This document shows, one piece after another, positions 62,935 to 64,000 of a DNA stretch of 64,000 nt. This DNA comes from Melanocharis versteri. Lineage: Eukaryota; Chordata; Aves; Passeriformes; Melanocharitidae. The number at the start of each line of letters is the position of its first letter. Position 1 is the stretch's first letter. Below the pieces are notes generated by a model. It saw only the letters and a list, made by a program, of their open reading frames with translations. It had not been told where the DNA came from and made no database searches. The stretch spans positions 4,012,068 to 4,076,067 of the forward strand of contig VZTG01005248.1 in assembly GCA_013397845.1 (NCBI GenBank), written 5' to 3'. The position numbers and the translations under genes were made by a program.

Positions 62935-64000
62935 GCAAACTCTGTTTGATATGAACATTCTTCCCTACAATTACTACAGCTGATGAGCACAGTAATTATT
63001 ATAGCTTCCTAAGGTGCACTTAAAACAGCAGAGGCAAGGGAATGCATTCTTGGAATATATGGTGCATTCTTTGCAGGCTGTCCTGAAAACTCTCTCTCAG
63101 TGGGAAAGTTCAGCTTGTCTTCTGTGGTTATGGATGAGCTATTTTTGATTTTTAAGAGTAAAGGTTACATTGGGAAAAGATACAGCAATAAGCATAAAAA
63201 ATATTCATTTACTGTAACACAGCAAGACTTATATAATCATTGCTTAAATCATCTTATTGTTGCTAGTTCTACATAGCCCCAGACATGAGAGAACGGGCCC
63301 AAGAGCAACATGAACTGATGTCATACTGTGGAATGACATAAGTAGAAGTTTTTCAATGTCAGAAAAATCAGTACTTGGGGTACACCACCGAACAAACATC
63401 TTGAAGTTTCACAGATGAGAAGCTGCTAAAATAGTCAGAATTCAGACATAGCAATATGGCAAAAACCAAGCAAAAAATCCATTGAAGAAAAAAACCTGAA
63501 GGCTTTTGTAGCCAGTATTTACAACAATGGAGAGTGTTTTCAGGATCTTAAAGTTTCACAAAATCACTGGGACTAAGCTTCTGCTGATACTTATTTTCTT
63601 CTTAATATAAATATATTTAACATGATTTCTCAAACTGTGATAGTGCCTGATTCATTAAAATGGAGTTTTAAGATACAAAATTTTCTATCTAAATTTTCTT
63701 CTTGTTTTGAGTGATGGTAAGCTCTAATGGAAATGCTATTTTGCCAGGGAGCTTCTTATCCTATCTTACCCTATGAAATGCATTACCACTCATATATTGC
63801 ATATGATTATAACACCACAGTTTTTCTCTCTGTTGAGTGAATAGTCATCAACAGATTTAGCAGAAAGACCAGTTGTAAATGAAAAGTAGCATATTGAAGA
63901 AGGAAGGCATCAGCTGGACAGGTCAAGATTTTGCCTTCAGAAATGATGAGTGTTTATTAATTCAAGACATAGGCAGATTTTACTGGTAAGATAGTAATCA

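Larger units (their letters stand above)
57782..64000. other. Non-coding stretch with two candidate regulatory clusters
   Basis: Mostly A+T-rich unique sequence. The parts worth noting are the palindromic G+C-rich block at 58560-58920, an 18-bp duplication at 61121-61156 and the E-box/X-box cluster at 62847-62934. No gene, LINE or LTR is identified up to the right edge. Confidence 0.45.

Noticed and set aside
1..64000. CRISPR arrays, operons, bacterial-type genes, tRNA or rRNA genes
   Set aside because: Nothing with the required repeat-spacer, operon or cloverleaf structure was seen; the window is vertebrate nuclear DNA.

Overview
This window looks like bird nuclear DNA, mostly intergenic or intronic and A+T-rich. 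I find no protein-coding exon in it that I can support. The bird assignment rests on repeats. Several CR1 retrotransposon fragments end in the typical avian (ATTCTATG)n tail or its complement. Two solo LTRs match an endogenous-retrovirus LTR family that I recall as common in non-galliform birds. Degraded MIR/CORE-SINE-like pieces, which are ancient in amniotes, complete the picture. The LTR family argues against chicken and for Neoaves or a related lineage, but I cannot name the species.

Layout. Positions 1-535 are a CpG island with GC boxes, a strong CTCF-like motif at the very edge, and E2F-like and CRE-like sites. It is probably the promoter or first exon of a gene whose body lies to the left, or whose first intron runs to the right through this window. 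From about 2.1 to 4.4 kb there are two CR1 copies in minus orientation: an old, badly decayed one of about 1.5 kb and a younger 0.64 kb copy that still reads as the C-terminal end of ORF2. Further CR1 pieces lie at 9381-9553 (+), 30414-30575 (-) and 33601-34009 (+). SINE-like remnants sit at 35488-35597 and 57601-57781. The solo LTRs are at about 40970-41533 and at 54164-54754; the second has clean TG...CA ends and a near-perfect 5-bp target duplication.

The rest is unannotated A+T-rich DNA broken by simple repeats: poly-T, TTTG arrays, a GT-rich tract at 19.6 kb, an 88-bp homopyrimidine tract at 25 kb, and short tandem duplications. Two single-N positions (17100 and 31685) both sit beside long homopolymers with duplicated or near-duplicated flanks. 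At 31685 this looks like an assembly artefact.

No novel gene system is visible. The best leads are possible cis-regulatory clusters: a double E-box palindrome plus an RFX-type X-box at 62847-62934, and a G+C-rich block with two palindromes at 58560-58920. Others are a G+C-rich block at 55650-55860 and three evenly spaced homeodomain-type ATTAATT sites at 44611-44636. Most open reading frames here are about as long as chance allows; those that can be identified belong to CR1.
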